Positions 1 through 10,228 of a stretch of 64,000 nucleotides of DNA are shown piece after piece. The stretch comes from Hypholoma sublateritium FD-334 SS-4. Its lineage: Eukaryota > Basidiomycota > Agaricomycetes > Agaricales > Strophariaceae. A model generated the notes under the pieces. The model made no database searches, was not told the origin of the DNA, and saw nothing but the letters and a program-made list of their open reading frames with translations. Numbering within the stretch: position 1 is the stretch's first letter; the number at the start of each line of letters is the position of its first letter. Location: positions 1 through 64,000 of the forward strand of contig KN817572.1 of the NCBI GenBank assembly GCA_000827495.1, in the 5' to 3' direction. Position numbers and translations under genes: made by a program.

Positions 1-1140
1 GACTTCCACGTACGTTTCAATCTCTCTTTTACAAAAGTTGGTATAATTAATCTTTCTACCAGCGACAAAGCAGGACAATCAGTTCCCACTCTTTACCGCC
101 GCGCGCAACGCATAACTCGCGCACGCATTCGCTGCACTCGCTGCAGCACCCACTCCCGTCTCACCTGATCACCGGTGTGCCCTCCGTCGAGCTGCGGGCA
201 ACCTCTGGTAGCGGCGGTGGCCGTCGCCGATGGGTGACATCCACGCGCCCTGCGCACCGGCGGCATCTGCGAGCTCGCTGGACTCTGCGAATTGGAACAG
301 TTTGATGGACACGACGAACGGCGCGGGAACGTCAACGAGCACGTTTACGCGACTTAGAAACTTGAGCGCGCGGAGCGGGAGCACGACGGAGTACGAGCGT
401 GAAGCGGGGCCCCGGGTCGACGTTCAGCGGCGCGAGCGGGATAGGGTACGCGCAGGGCAACATCCTGAAAACATCAACAGTAAGTTGTTTTGGTTTCTGG
501 ATAAGTATGTGCGCGCTGACGTCGCGTGGTCATGGATGCTGCCCTACACACATTCATGACCAAGCTGCCTGTACCACCCTTGTTGACTGCTACGAAGCCC
601 GACAACCAGCCTCCACTAACGCACCTGCCGCCACGCGCTGCCTCGCTGTCGCCCGCTGTTTGGTGTATTAGCAGACGCACAACCAGGAGAACCAGCGGCT
701 CAGGAAGATCCCACTGCCGCCGAGCCCGTGCGCGAATGCCAGCTTCAACGCCAGCGCCAGCACCCAGCGGTCTTCAACACCCGTAGCCATCGGTTCGATT
801 ACGAGGGCTATTTAGCCTGCTGGCTCGCGTTTGGCTGCAATCCGGCTGTGCGTAATGTCGGGCGCGTGCTGTCGCCGGCATCGTGGCAACCGCATTCGTA
901 CTCTGTGCGCGCCGCGCGCCGAGGTTCTCCGCCACAGCATTCGCCTCAGTGCTGCGGGGCATCATCGGGCGCGGCGACATCACGCCACCACGACTGTTCC
1001 CCAGCCCACTCGAACGCCTTGTAGGCTGCAGCGTTTCGCACGAGCTATGCAAAATGGCGGTGCGGGATCCATTTCCCGCGCCCAAGTGGCTAGCGCCTGG
1101 CAGAGGCGTATCGGAGAGGAGGAACATACCTAGTATAATC
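1..1140. other. GC-rich degenerate stretch without an intact gene
   Basis: All six frames here are broken into short, overlapping, Arg/Ala/Ser-rich pieces of about 60-137 codons. None has a recognisable domain or a start and splice layout that joins into a protein. Base composition and frame break-up resemble 5950-9840 on the far side of the transposon, so both parts may be one decayed island. No function can be assigned. Confidence 0.6.
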
Positions 1141-1169
1141 GCCTATTTGCCTTCCACACTTTTTTTTTA

Positions 1170-1440
1170 TCGCGTCTTAAATTTGTCTTAAGTACGTCTT
1201 GGTAATTACTTCGTATCAAGTTAACTCTGGTGCGCTAAAACTTAAGAGCAATAAGATTTCTTTAAGATGGCTAGTAAGACGTACTAGTACTAATCAAAGT
1301 CCTCAGAGGACTTACTAAGTGACTTTTCTGTTTTGCTGATGGCCTAGTAGTACCTTAATATGGGTCCTTATGTAAGCAGTGGCGCCGTCAGATGTGTAGA
1401 GTTAGGCTTGTACTACTACTTACACTGTTACTACTAAACG
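1170..1440. repeat. Short inverted and palindromic repeats upstream of the transposase
   Basis: Motif GTCTTA or its complement TAAGAC/TTAAGA recurs at about 1173, 1184, 1194, 1243, 1262 and 1275. AGTACGTCTT (1191-1200) and AAGACGTACT (1276-1285) are exact inverted copies. GTACTAGTAC (1281-1290) is a perfect palindrome, and 1297-1313 is an 8+1+8 palindrome (AAGTCCTC, A, GAGGACTT). GTACTA/TAGTAC recurs at about 1340, 1412 and 1430. This clustering suggests transposase-binding subterminal repeats; that role is inferred. Confidence 0.5.
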
Positions 1441-1595
1441 GCTGTCAACGACCTATTTAAGTTTTGTATCCTGGGCTAGCCATTGTTTTCGGGAAAACAT
1501 ACCTCTCTTCCCCAATGGCACGACGCCCTCAAAGCCACACAAAGCCGTCAATCGTCATTTTTTTCGTGTTGTCATTACTTCTCCTCTTCTGCCTG

Positions 1596-4500
1596 ATGTT
1601 TCCGTGCAAAAAATGTCAGGAAGGGTTCAGTGCTCTGTCAGCAAAGGGTCTCAAGCAACATCAAAAGAAATGCGAGGCTCATCTGAGCCATGAAACGGTA
1701 GCAGATGAGCGCCGAAAAGCAACCGTCGCATCAAAGAACATTAGACGATCAAAACTCCAAGAGCGTAAGGTGCGCTTGGGCCCAGCCACGGGAGCTCCAG
1801 TGGTAAGCTTTTTGCAGTTTCTTTCTAACTATCCAAATCTACAATTAATCTGTCTATCTAGCACGAGGAGGAGGTGACCGCTGCTGGATCAAGCACAGGC
1901 CACGGTTGTCTCGAAAGTGAGAACAACGATGACGTTCCCCGGAATTTCGGGCACCCGGCAATGGATCAAGACTTGCCAATGGACGCATTCTCTTCAATTC
2001 CACCAGCTCCTTTGTCTCCTTCCCCGCCTCCCCCTCCTCAGCTAACACGCGCAGGTCGACCAAAGCGAAACTATCGACTACCCGCTCGCTATGAGGACGT
2101 CAACCCTGAGCTTTTGCGACCACTCGAAGAGGAAAACGAGCAATCAACAGCTACGATATTGCCACGTTTGCGTCTCATCGTGCGCAACCGACTGCAGACT
2201 GCCGCAAATTCTTTTGGTTTGCTCCGGGAATACCTATACCGGCCCTCCTTTGATCCCGACTCTTTCGTTCCTGAGAAGGACCTTTATCAAGTCGGGGGAA
2301 CTGATGGAATCAGCCCACCGTCCATGCAACCGCCGCCGCCTCCTGCTCCAGTTCATCAAAACAAGTCGGCTGAAATGCTTATGAACTGGAAGGACTCTGG
2401 GGCCGCAACAAAGTCAGATGCGGAGGTCAACCGCCTGGTGAGGGACGTCCTCCTTGATCCTGATTTTGAACTTGAGGATTTACAAGGGTTCAATGTCGCC
2501 AGGGAAAATAAACGGAGCGATGCTGCGGAGAAGAAGTCCCCGTTCCTCGACTCCTTTCAAACCGCTAGCATTGACATTGACATTCCCTCTGGTACGAAAG
2601 GTGTACCACCAGCTACGTTTACTGTCCCAGGACTACTCTACCGCAAATTGACTGCCGTTATCAAAGCCGCATTCTCTTCAACCCTTGCTCCCCATTTTCA
2701 CCTGACTCCTTTCAAGCTATTTCATGTATCTTCAAGTGGGAAAAAGGAACGAGTTTTATCTGAGGTTTTCAACACTGATGTCTACATTGAGGAACATGAT
2801 CGGATTCAGCGCGCTCCTCTTCCCCCAGACGAACCCGACTGCAGGCGAGAGAAGGTTGTATTTGGCTTAATGATCTGGTCCGACAGCACCCACCTTGCTA
2901 ATTTTGGCACGGCGAAGCTCTGGCCAATCTACTCCTTCTTTTCTGGTATTTCGAAGTACATCCGCAATCGGCCAAATTCGGGTGCTTGCCAACACATTGC
3001 ATATATCCCTTCTCTTCCGGACTCTTTCCAGGACTTTGCGGCATCTTTTTGCAGCAAATGGGGCACCCAGAAGAAGGACCTCCTGGCACATTGTCGGCGC
3101 GAGCTCATCCATGGCGTCTGGAAATTTTTGCTTGACGACGATTTTGTTCATGCTCATAAATACGGAATGGTGGTCAGATGCGCCGATGGTATTGAGCGCC
3201 GAGTCTATCCTCGATTCTTCACGTATTCCGCAGACTACCCAGAAAAGTAAGCAAGTGTCTTTCTTTGAAAAGCTTCAGTCTACTAATTACCTCTGTAGAG
3301 TGTTACTTGCTACCATACGAGACAAAGGTCTCTGCCCCTGCCCTCGATGCCTTGTGCTGAAGACAAAACTTGATCAGACTGGCACAAAGCGCGACAGCAA
3401 TTTCCGACTCCAAAACGCTCGTACATACTTATTTACTCATGTCCAAACTGCACGCGATGCAATCTACAGATTAGCAGTCGCCGTTGCTGGCGCGGTTGTG
3501 AACCGGCTTCTCAAAGCAACATCTTCTGTCCCCACCCTGGTAAGTACAGACCTCATGGCTTATAACCCCTTTATGAATGCTCCCACTTTGTTATAGAATG
3601 CATTTGCTGATAAGCTTGGTGTGGATTTCAATATCTCCCGTATGCTCGTCGTCGATCTTCTGCACGAGTTCGAATTGGGTGTCTGGAAAGCTCTTTTTAC
3701 CCATTTGATTCGAGTTCTATTTGCAGCAGCTAGCAATGGCAGCTTAGTTGCTGAGCTGGACCTACGGTAAGTCCATGTTAATAATCTTCAATATCTGCAA
3801 ATAACTGTATTTTTTTGATGACAAAGCTTTCGGAGTATGCCTACCTTTGGCTCAAGCACGATAAGACGCTTTGCGACAAATGCTTCGGAAATGAAGAAAC
3901 TTGCAGCGCGTGATTTTGAGGACCTGCTACAGGTAGTATCTCCGTTTTTCTGGCCAGAAAATTGCTAATATGCATTTTTTTACTTAGTGTAGTATCCCAG
4001 CATTTGAAGGATTGCTACCGGAGCCTTACAATGCTGTTGTCCTGACGCTTTTGTACCGGACTGCAGAGTGGCATGCATTTGCCAAGCTCCGGCTCCATAC
4101 CGAAAGCACCGTACAGCACCTTGAAAGGCTCACAACGGAGCTCGGAAAGCTCATGCGAGAGTTTAGGGACACCACGCAGTCCGCTTTTGCAACGTTCGAA
4201 CTTCCAAAGGAAACAGGGGCACGACAGAGGCGCCAAACGTTGAGCAAGGGAAAGGAGAAGGCAGCACCAGGCAACAGTTCTGGGAAGAAACCGAAAAACC
4301 TGAATCTATCTACATACAAATGGCATGCACTGGGTGATTATGTTCAGGCCATTCGACTCTTTGGTGGAACAGATGGGTTTTCAACGCAAGTGGTTAGTAA
4401 TTTCTCTTCTTTAGTTATCTGATTTATTCACACCTGATTGGCAGGGCGAACAGGCTCATAGAACCATTAAACGGCTCTACGGAACAACAAACAAGCGAAA

Positions 4501-5838
4501 TGCTGAGCACCAGATCGCTAAACGTGTTCGAAGACTTGAATATGCCAATTCAGCCCTTGATGCGAAGCAACGGCTCCAGAACCGCACTGCTAAGCTGCAG
4601 CGTAAAGCAACAGAGCAAGGAGAAACAAGCACGGAGGGCGACTCAGATCTGCGATACCACATCTCTGCGTCAAAAAACACCCCGCAGGACATCTTCAGCA
4701 CCATTCGCAATAATAAAGGCGACCCCGCTTACCACGTATGATTTTTGTGCTTACACTCGTTGAACCTGAACTAATCGGAGGTTTCTGATATTTGAAGAAA
4801 TTTTTACCGAAGCTGCAAGACCATCTATTAGGACGGTTAACGAAACGTGAATTCGACGGCGATATGCATGAAGACTTTACGGACGCAGATCGAAATTCTA
4901 TCCGCTTCATAGGGGGCAAGATCTATTCCGTACAAACTTGTCGCATCTACTACACAAGTTACGACTTACAGCGGCAGTGTGATGCAGTCAGCCCTTGTGC
5001 GCACCCAGACATCATGCTACGGTCTCCTGTTACTGAAGCAGGCGCCGAACCATACTGGTATGCCAGGGTTATTGGTATTTACCATGCTAATGTATGGGCC
5101 GAGAACCCAGCAATTATAGGTGGTAGAACTGCTAGACGCATGGATTTCCTTTGGGTTCGCTGGTTTGGTGATGAACCGGGCTATCGCTCAGGCTTTCGCA
5201 AGGCCCGCCTCCCTAAAATCGGCTTCGTAGAATCCACGGACGAATTTGCGTTCAGTTTTGTTGACCCCGCGAATGTTATCCGCGGATGTCACTTGATTCC
5301 GGCATTCAATGCTGGCCGGAGTACCGAGCTCCTTCCCCAGTCTTGCAGCATAGCTCGTCGCCTGAATCCAGGGGATGTAGATGACTGGTTGAATTTCTAT
5401 GTGAATATGTGAGTGGGCTCTAAGTTTATCTTCTTTCAATGCTGCTGACGGATTACCAGCTTTGCAGACCGGGATATGGTTATGCGTTATTACGGTGGTG
5501 GAATCGGGCACTTGGATAACACCCCACCCCGACAAGTAGATCCTCTTATTCCCAACTCCGGCGAAGTGACTATGGAAGATGAGGAAGGTGAGGAAGATGA
5601 CGCTGAGGGAGAGGCAGCAAGGGATGGTCAGGCACAGGATGTGTTCATGCATGACTTGGAAGAGTTGGAAGTGGATGAAAACGACGACAATGACGACAAC
5701 GACGACGACGAAGTCGGTGCTGACTCGGAAGGCTATGACTACGGCGAAAACGAGAACGAGAACGAGGATGAGGACGAGGATGAGAGAAGTGCCTGCAGCA
5801 GCGATGAGGAAGACAGCAGCGGCTATGCTTCGCCTTAG
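1596..5838 (+). CDS. Plavaka transposase, nine exons, apparently intact
   Basis: Exons: 1596-1802, 1862-3246, 3299-3539, 3597-3766, 3827-3932, 3988-4392, 4445-4735, 4798-5408, 5460-5838; 1264 residues, all phases compatible, GT-AG introns. The N-terminus is a C2H2-like finger (C4, C7, H22, then H29 or C26). Next come a Pro-rich disordered stretch and the conserved Plavaka core. Recognisable family blocks are SDSTHLANFG, ELIHGVWK, FTYSADYPEK, CPCPRCL, DLLHEFELG and GEQAHR. Candidate catalytic acids are D410 (SDST), D631 (DLLHEF) and E840 (GEQAH), inferred from position in blocks. The last 90 residues are an Asp/Glu-rich acidic tail. ATG 1596 is the in-frame start just before the finger; upstream in-frame codons are hydrophobic and unlike the family. 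No stop or frameshift is seen, so the enzyme may be active. Confidence 0.88.
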
Positions 5839-5949
5839 ACAGCGCAAGTATTCTAATCAAACAAATATTTATTCTGCTCAGGAACATGACTGCATGCTGT
5901 ATCAACTCCCGCTGCTCCTCACATGCTGTTGTTGATCGAACCCCAATGG

Positions 5950-6690
5950 CATGACTGTTGTCCCGCGCGTGCCCGCCTGCAATGGCAGCGACTTCTTCAT
6001 CGTTGATGGGTACGTTCAGAACAGCGGCGGCGAATCTACATCGCGGGCAGTATGGGCGGCAGCGCTACGTGCAGGAAGCCTATGGAAGTGTTGGGCGCGA
6101 GGGAAGTTGGGTTTCCCGGCGAGGGGGCAGGCAGTGCGTGCCGTTTGCTTGGAGCTGAAGGCTGCTGTGCGGGGATTATTTTACGGGATCACCGCGTAAG
6201 TTAGAGCGAATAGAGGCCAAATCGACGCACGCTGCGGTTCTTTTGCAACTTGAACATCATCGAGAACAAGGTCGAGAAGCCGATTGTCCTTGCTGTTGTA
6301 ATTTAACATACGCATGGCCAACTCGAAGAAGCGGTGGCTGAGCTCGCCTTCGCGGCCTCCATTGGGCCTCCAGTAGACTTGACGCGCATCGGCGTATTTC
6401 GCGAGGGCGAGAATAGCCTCGCGACGAGGTTTGTCGGGATTTTGAGCTGCCCGAGCCCCGCCCATGGGGATTTTTATGTTGAAGCCTCCGCGCCCCCATC
6501 GAGCTGCACTATGACCCTGCTGCATGAGTTCAGAAGAGACGGGGCAGAGGAAAACGATCTGTCATTTTATAGTAGTTGAGTGGAAAGGGCGTGAGTGATG
6601 AAATTAGGGCCACGCCTCATGATCACACGCTTCCACCTTTCTCTAAGTACGACGCCTTGATGACGCTCCCGCTCCTATGCCAGGCGCCGC
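5950..6690. other. Frame-broken sequence, no assignable gene
   Basis: The longest frame is a minus-strand one at 6525-6181 (114 codons) with no domain I recognise. Short plus-strand frames overlap it. There is no convincing splice chain in either direction. Composition matches the decayed flanks rather than the housekeeping genes. Confidence 0.5.
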
Positions 6691-6699
6691 TATACATCA

Positions 6700-7350
6700 A
6701 GATGCCGCCTAGAAATGAAGAACACCGCCCAGGACAACTACTACGTATGTCTGCTCGCTTGCCGCCGCCGCGCGTTCATGCCGAATGGCATTGGATTCGC
6801 AGTGCATGCCTATGCTGTCGTCCATGCTCGGAGACGAGAACATCCCCTTCCATGCACGCAACGTCGCCGGTATTGGCCTCAAAAATGCTCGCACAGCCAG
6901 AGTACGTCTTTACTTTCTCCGGGGCTCCTTTGCGTCCCATACGTTGCTCACATACGTCCGATCGCCACAGGAGGCCAATCCAAACACAAGATCAAGCAAG
7001 ACCCGCTCATGACCCTAGGGTTTCCGAATGTCAAGGCGGGGAGCTTTACCTCCCAAGCCGTGTCTACTGTCGAACTACCACAGGGCCAGTGGCCCGAGTT
7101 AATCGAGAGTCTGCTTCACTTTGTGCACAGCCCTGCCGACACAAACTTGCGCCACCCTGTAGGCAATCAAATCCACCTGCGAGGCTATTGTGAGTATCTA
7201 TGTCTAGTATGTAATAACCGCTAACTTTCGGGCGTCAGAAGTCCGAGATCCTGCACCTACGCTCGAACTAGATCCTTACTTCTGTCATATACGGTGTCCG
7301 CAAGGAGGAGCGCTCGCCGGAAGTTCATGCTGCCATCCAGCTTCAAGCCT
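6700..7350 (+). pseudogene. Decayed importin subunit beta-1 (karyopherin KPNB1/Kap95) fragment
   Basis: Pieces in different plus frames line up in order with the N-terminal HEAT repeats of importin-beta1. They are a block with MLSSMLGDENIPFHARN and AGIGLKNARTAR (about 6805-6900), a block with NVKAG and ELPQGQWPELIE (about 6980-7190), and EILHLRSN followed by VRKEERSPEV (about 7246-7340). An in-frame TAG replaces the glutamate expected after LRSN, and frames change between blocks. An intron-like stretch (gtgagt to cag, about 7194-7240) separates the last two blocks, so this is a genomic duplicate rather than a retrocopy. Only the N-terminal part is present. Identification is from memory of the family. 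Confidence 0.72.
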
Positions 7351-7467
7351 GTGACCACGACGTACGCCTTTCCTCTCTTGCTATTCCTTTCATCGTGCTC
7401 ATCAGCGACAGGGCGAGCGACGAGCATCGAGGGCATGATTTACCAAGACGCGTGGGCGCGCTATAAA

Positions 7468-7492
7468 GGGGGGGGGGGCGGGGGCGGGCGGG
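7468..7492 (+). other. G-quadruplex-type G tract
   Basis: An 11-G run is followed by G5, G3 and G3 runs separated by single C bases, directly downstream of a CTATAAA hexamer. This satisfies the classical four-run G-quadruplex pattern on the plus strand. It lies in decayed sequence, so any regulatory role is doubtful. Confidence 0.6.
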
Positions 7493-7576
7493 CGCTGAAG
7501 GAGCTGCGCTGAAGGGCAGCTTGGGGCAGAGCAACAGGGTTGGTAAGGTTGGCAGAAACAGAATCAGGAGTCTCGT

Positions 7577-8470
7577 ATGCTCACCTTTTGCATTGGAACT
7601 AGGCGCGCAATGGAGCCAACGTGCAGCACCAACAGACCGAATCTGCGTCGAGCCCAGATACACTTGGCACCGCGCCGTGGCCACCTAGCGAATCCCAGGG
7701 GTCGCATACGCCTAGCAACAGCAGTAGGGGGAGTACGCACCGAGCGCTACAGCCAACGCGCCGTGGCCGTCCGTCGACTATCAAGGCGCACAGGCGTAGC
7801 GTTTCGACATACCGAGTATGAGCGCGAGCATGGAGGAGCACGTTCAGCAGCACCAGCAGCAGCAACCCAACACGCTGTGGACGCACAGCGGATGCCCCGA
7901 CGCAGGCGTTCGATATGGCGTTCGGCCAGGCGGATATGTGCGGTGAAGGGTGTGCGCAACAGCAGCGACAGCAGCAGAAGCAGAAGCACCGACAGCAACA
8001 ACAACAGCACTACCAGAACGCCCCAACCCCCTGGCCGCCTTTGCATACCGCCCTGCGCAGCCCGTATATGCCGACTGCGGCTACGTCGACCCGCCAGTTC
8101 AGTACGACATCTCCGCGAAGACCCAGACGACGGAGCAGCAGCTCCTCGAGATGGACATGGACGCGCCCATGCCCACGCTCCCGTCCGGGCAGGCGTATTC
8201 CAAGCGCTGCCGCGGATGGGTACGGGCCGCAGCAGCTCGCGCTCGCACTGGGCCAGTGAGACCCCGCGGCGCAGAACGAAAGGATAGAGAGCGCGGTCGA
8301 GGAGGATACGGCGGCGCGCTCGCCGCTGAACTTGTGGGCGTTGGCGTTGGCGCTTCCGTCCGTGGAGGTGGAAACGGGGATGGAGACGAACGACGGGCTG
8401 CTGCCCCCGCAAGCGCAGGATGAGAACATGAAGTCGGCGAGCGCGCCGCGGGCGCGGACGATAGAGAGTA
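7577..8470 (+). pseudogene. Decayed gene for a Q/S/P-rich regulator-like protein
   Basis: Plus-strand frames carry protein-like pieces interrupted by stops and frame changes. One has SPDTLGTAPWPPSES followed by RRGRP, an AT-hook-like core (about 7650-7800). Next come Q-rich runs (7950-8020), a piece with RPAQPVYADCGYVDPP (about 8060) and an Asp/Glu-containing tail ending near 8470. The Q-rich runs and basic RGRP core suggest a transcription regulator, but no DNA-binding domain is complete. No single splice chain restores it, so it is called decayed. Confidence 0.4.
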
Positions 8471-8479
8471 GTTGGCGGC

Positions 8480-9835
8480 TATGCAGGTAGCGAGAGAGGA
8501 GGATGAAAGGATGGGGATGGGGATAGAGGGTGAATCAAGCCCGGATGTCTTGGCCCCCCACAGAGCGAGGAGACAAGGACAAGGAGAGCGGGATCTTCGA
8601 TGCCCTGCTGCGCGCACTTGGACACACCCATCGCGACGCAAAGTGCGCGCGCGGCCGAGTCCGGAGTGGCCGACGTGCCCCTCGACTGCAACTCGGAGGT
8701 GGGCGAGATTGCGGACGAGTCGCGGACGGCGCGCGCCTCACTACGCCCCCCACATCCGCCGCGACGCGGAGCGCACGCGCGTCCCAATCGGTTGACGCGC
8801 CTGCCGGGCCCGAGCCGGCGCCGACGTCTCTTGAGGCAGGGCGCGGACACCTGTGCTGTCGGTTGTGCAGAGGTATGTGGAGGGCGCCGACGCGTTGCCG
8901 CTGCTGTTGTTCTCACTACACTCGCCGCCGCCGCCACCATCGTTTGCGCCGGCTGTGAAGATCGTCGTCATAGCGTGCCAAATCCGCCCTCGACTCCTGC
9001 GCTCTTGCGCCTGTCAGCGACAGCATGGCCACGTCGGTGCTAGTCGTAAAGTCGCCCATAACGCCCGCCCCGCCTGCAGAACTTGACAAGCATACTCCTA
9101 TCGAAGATTCGGACGCGCAGCTTGAAGCCAACGCGGTGCTCCGGCGCGAAGCCACCCCATCTATGGAGGCGCCGTCGAATGTATACGCGAAAGTGCACTG
9201 GGCTGACGAGAACGAGCCGCTTCGTTGCGGGAATGAGGGCCTGCAGTGGAGGAGAGTGCCGTGCTCGTTGAAGAGGACAAAGACGGTGTGCAGGAGGAAC
9301 AAGAAGAAGAGGACATGGAGGAGATCACCGCTCCTTCCTTCGCACTTGACGCGTCTGCGGAAGACGAGAGTATGTCTGAGTCAACTGCACCGTTGGACTT
9401 GGTGGTCAAGTACATAAACAGACCGCCGATGACGCGCTTGCACGCCAAAATGGACGCCGAAATCATCGTCGACGCGCTGCCCACCACGAACGCGCGCGAC
9501 GACGCGCATATCTCGGCGCAATTCAAAGCGGCCTCCAAGTCAAAAAACGAGCCCCTCAAGAATTGATTCCGCGACCCGCCTGCGCGCTATCCGTTGTACG
9601 ACGAGAGGGACGAGCTCGAACCGATCGAGAAGCCTGAGGTGGGCGCGCTGGAGGATGTCGACGGTGTTGGTGATATGCTCGCGGAGGGGGCTGGTGGTCA
9701 GTGTGGAAGGGTGGGCAAAGCAAGGATGTGCGCGGCAGAGGAAGTGAAGTGGGAGGGAAGGGGCGTGCTGCGAGAGACTTACCCGGTAAACACTGATCGA
9801 CACCTCAGTTTCTTTCTTCTTCACACTCACTGCTC
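8480..9835 (+). pseudogene. Decayed coding sequence with an acidic segment
   Basis: A frame from ATG 9025 runs about 70 protein-like codons (ends near HWADENEPL). The reading then continues convincingly only in another frame (9246-9566), which contains an acidic EEQEEEDMEE run and the block APLDLVVKYINRPP before a TGA. Similar residues follow the stop to about 9700. This pattern fits a gene broken by at least one frameshift and one stop. The product is not recognised, and 8480-9020 holds only short frames. Confidence 0.35.
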
Positions 9836-9905
9836 CTCAGGCTGCTTCAGCTATCTCATTTAGCTCTACTCATCTTCCTCCTCAACTCCATCAACTCCAA
9901 TCCCA

Positions 9906-10228
9906 ATGTAAGCAGCTTACCATTCTCGCATTCTGTCTCCCACTAACTACCTGCAGGATTCCCCTCAACTGTCCTGTCCTCGTCTCTGCTCCCGACCCCC
10001 AATGGCCTCGTCATATCCGAGTACAACTTGGCCGAGTTCGTGGCCACTTCCGCTTCACCTACCTGCAATCCAACGGCACTTTTGACATAGTACGTCATCG
10101 ACCTATCTATTCTCCGTTATAGCATTGCTTAAGTCAACGTCTTGTAGACGGATTACTACTTCGTTAAAGTCACGTCCGATGGCGCACAGGTAGTTGTTTC
10201 TGCTAATGAAATCGTTGACCTTCGGTAG
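9906..10228 (+). CDS. Candidate small spliced gene, 71 residues, start codon split by an intron
   Basis: Proposed exons: 9906-9907 (AT), 9957-10089, 10148-10228. Intron 1 (9908-9956) has GTAAGC, a CACTAAC branch-like site and CTGCAG, and splicing creates ATG from AT+G. Intron 2 is 10090-10147 (GTACGT to GTAG). The product is beta-rich in appearance, with blocks such as HIRVQLGRVRGHFRFTY and DYYFVKVTSDGAQVVV, ending in EIVDLR before TAG. The last codons CGG TAG overlap a donor-like GTAGGT; using the nearest AG gives Arg then a stop, so the C-terminus is unchanged. A pyrimidine-rich leader precedes it. I do not recognise the family; it may be a real small gene or a 5' remnant. Confidence 0.42.

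Larger units (their letters stand above)
1150..5950 (+). mobile_element. Plavaka-superfamily DNA transposon (approximate limits)
   Basis: The core is one long spliced transposase gene (1596-5838). It is preceded by about 440 bases of AT-rich, repeat-dense non-coding DNA and followed by about 100 bases before the GC-rich decayed sequence resumes. Plavaka elements are cut-and-paste transposons of basidiomycetes, described alongside the Kyakuja-Dileera-Zisupton group and usually linked to CACTA-like elements. I could not find a convincing terminal inverted repeat pair or target duplication, so both ends are estimates from composition change. The left part contains short inverted motifs like the subterminal repeats of CACTA-type elements. 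Confidence 0.7.

Noticed and set aside
5188..5847. A 219-codon minus-strand frame with a strongly hydrophobic LVLVLVFAVVIAF-like segment
   Set aside because: It is antisense to the acidic Asp/Glu/Asn repeats of the transposase; GAx codons read in reverse give Leu/Val/Ile-like runs. No start context or domain supports a membrane protein.
1510..5951. An 11-base direct match CCCCAATGGCA at 1510-1520 and 5941-5951, a tempting target duplication
   Set aside because: The first copy lies only 76 bases before the transposase ATG and inside the likely leader. The length is not typical for CACTA-like elements and no terminal repeats adjoin it. Chance is more likely.
7747..8412. A 221-codon minus-strand frame with a poly-Leu/Val stretch
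   Set aside because: The Leu runs are the reverse of CAG/CAA-type repeats encoding glutamine on the plus strand; an artefact of repeat sequence.
8099..8641. A 180-codon minus-strand frame in the GC-rich island
   Set aside because: It is low-complexity Ser/Pro/Ala/Arg-rich sequence antisense to better plus-strand pieces; no domain and no splice partners.
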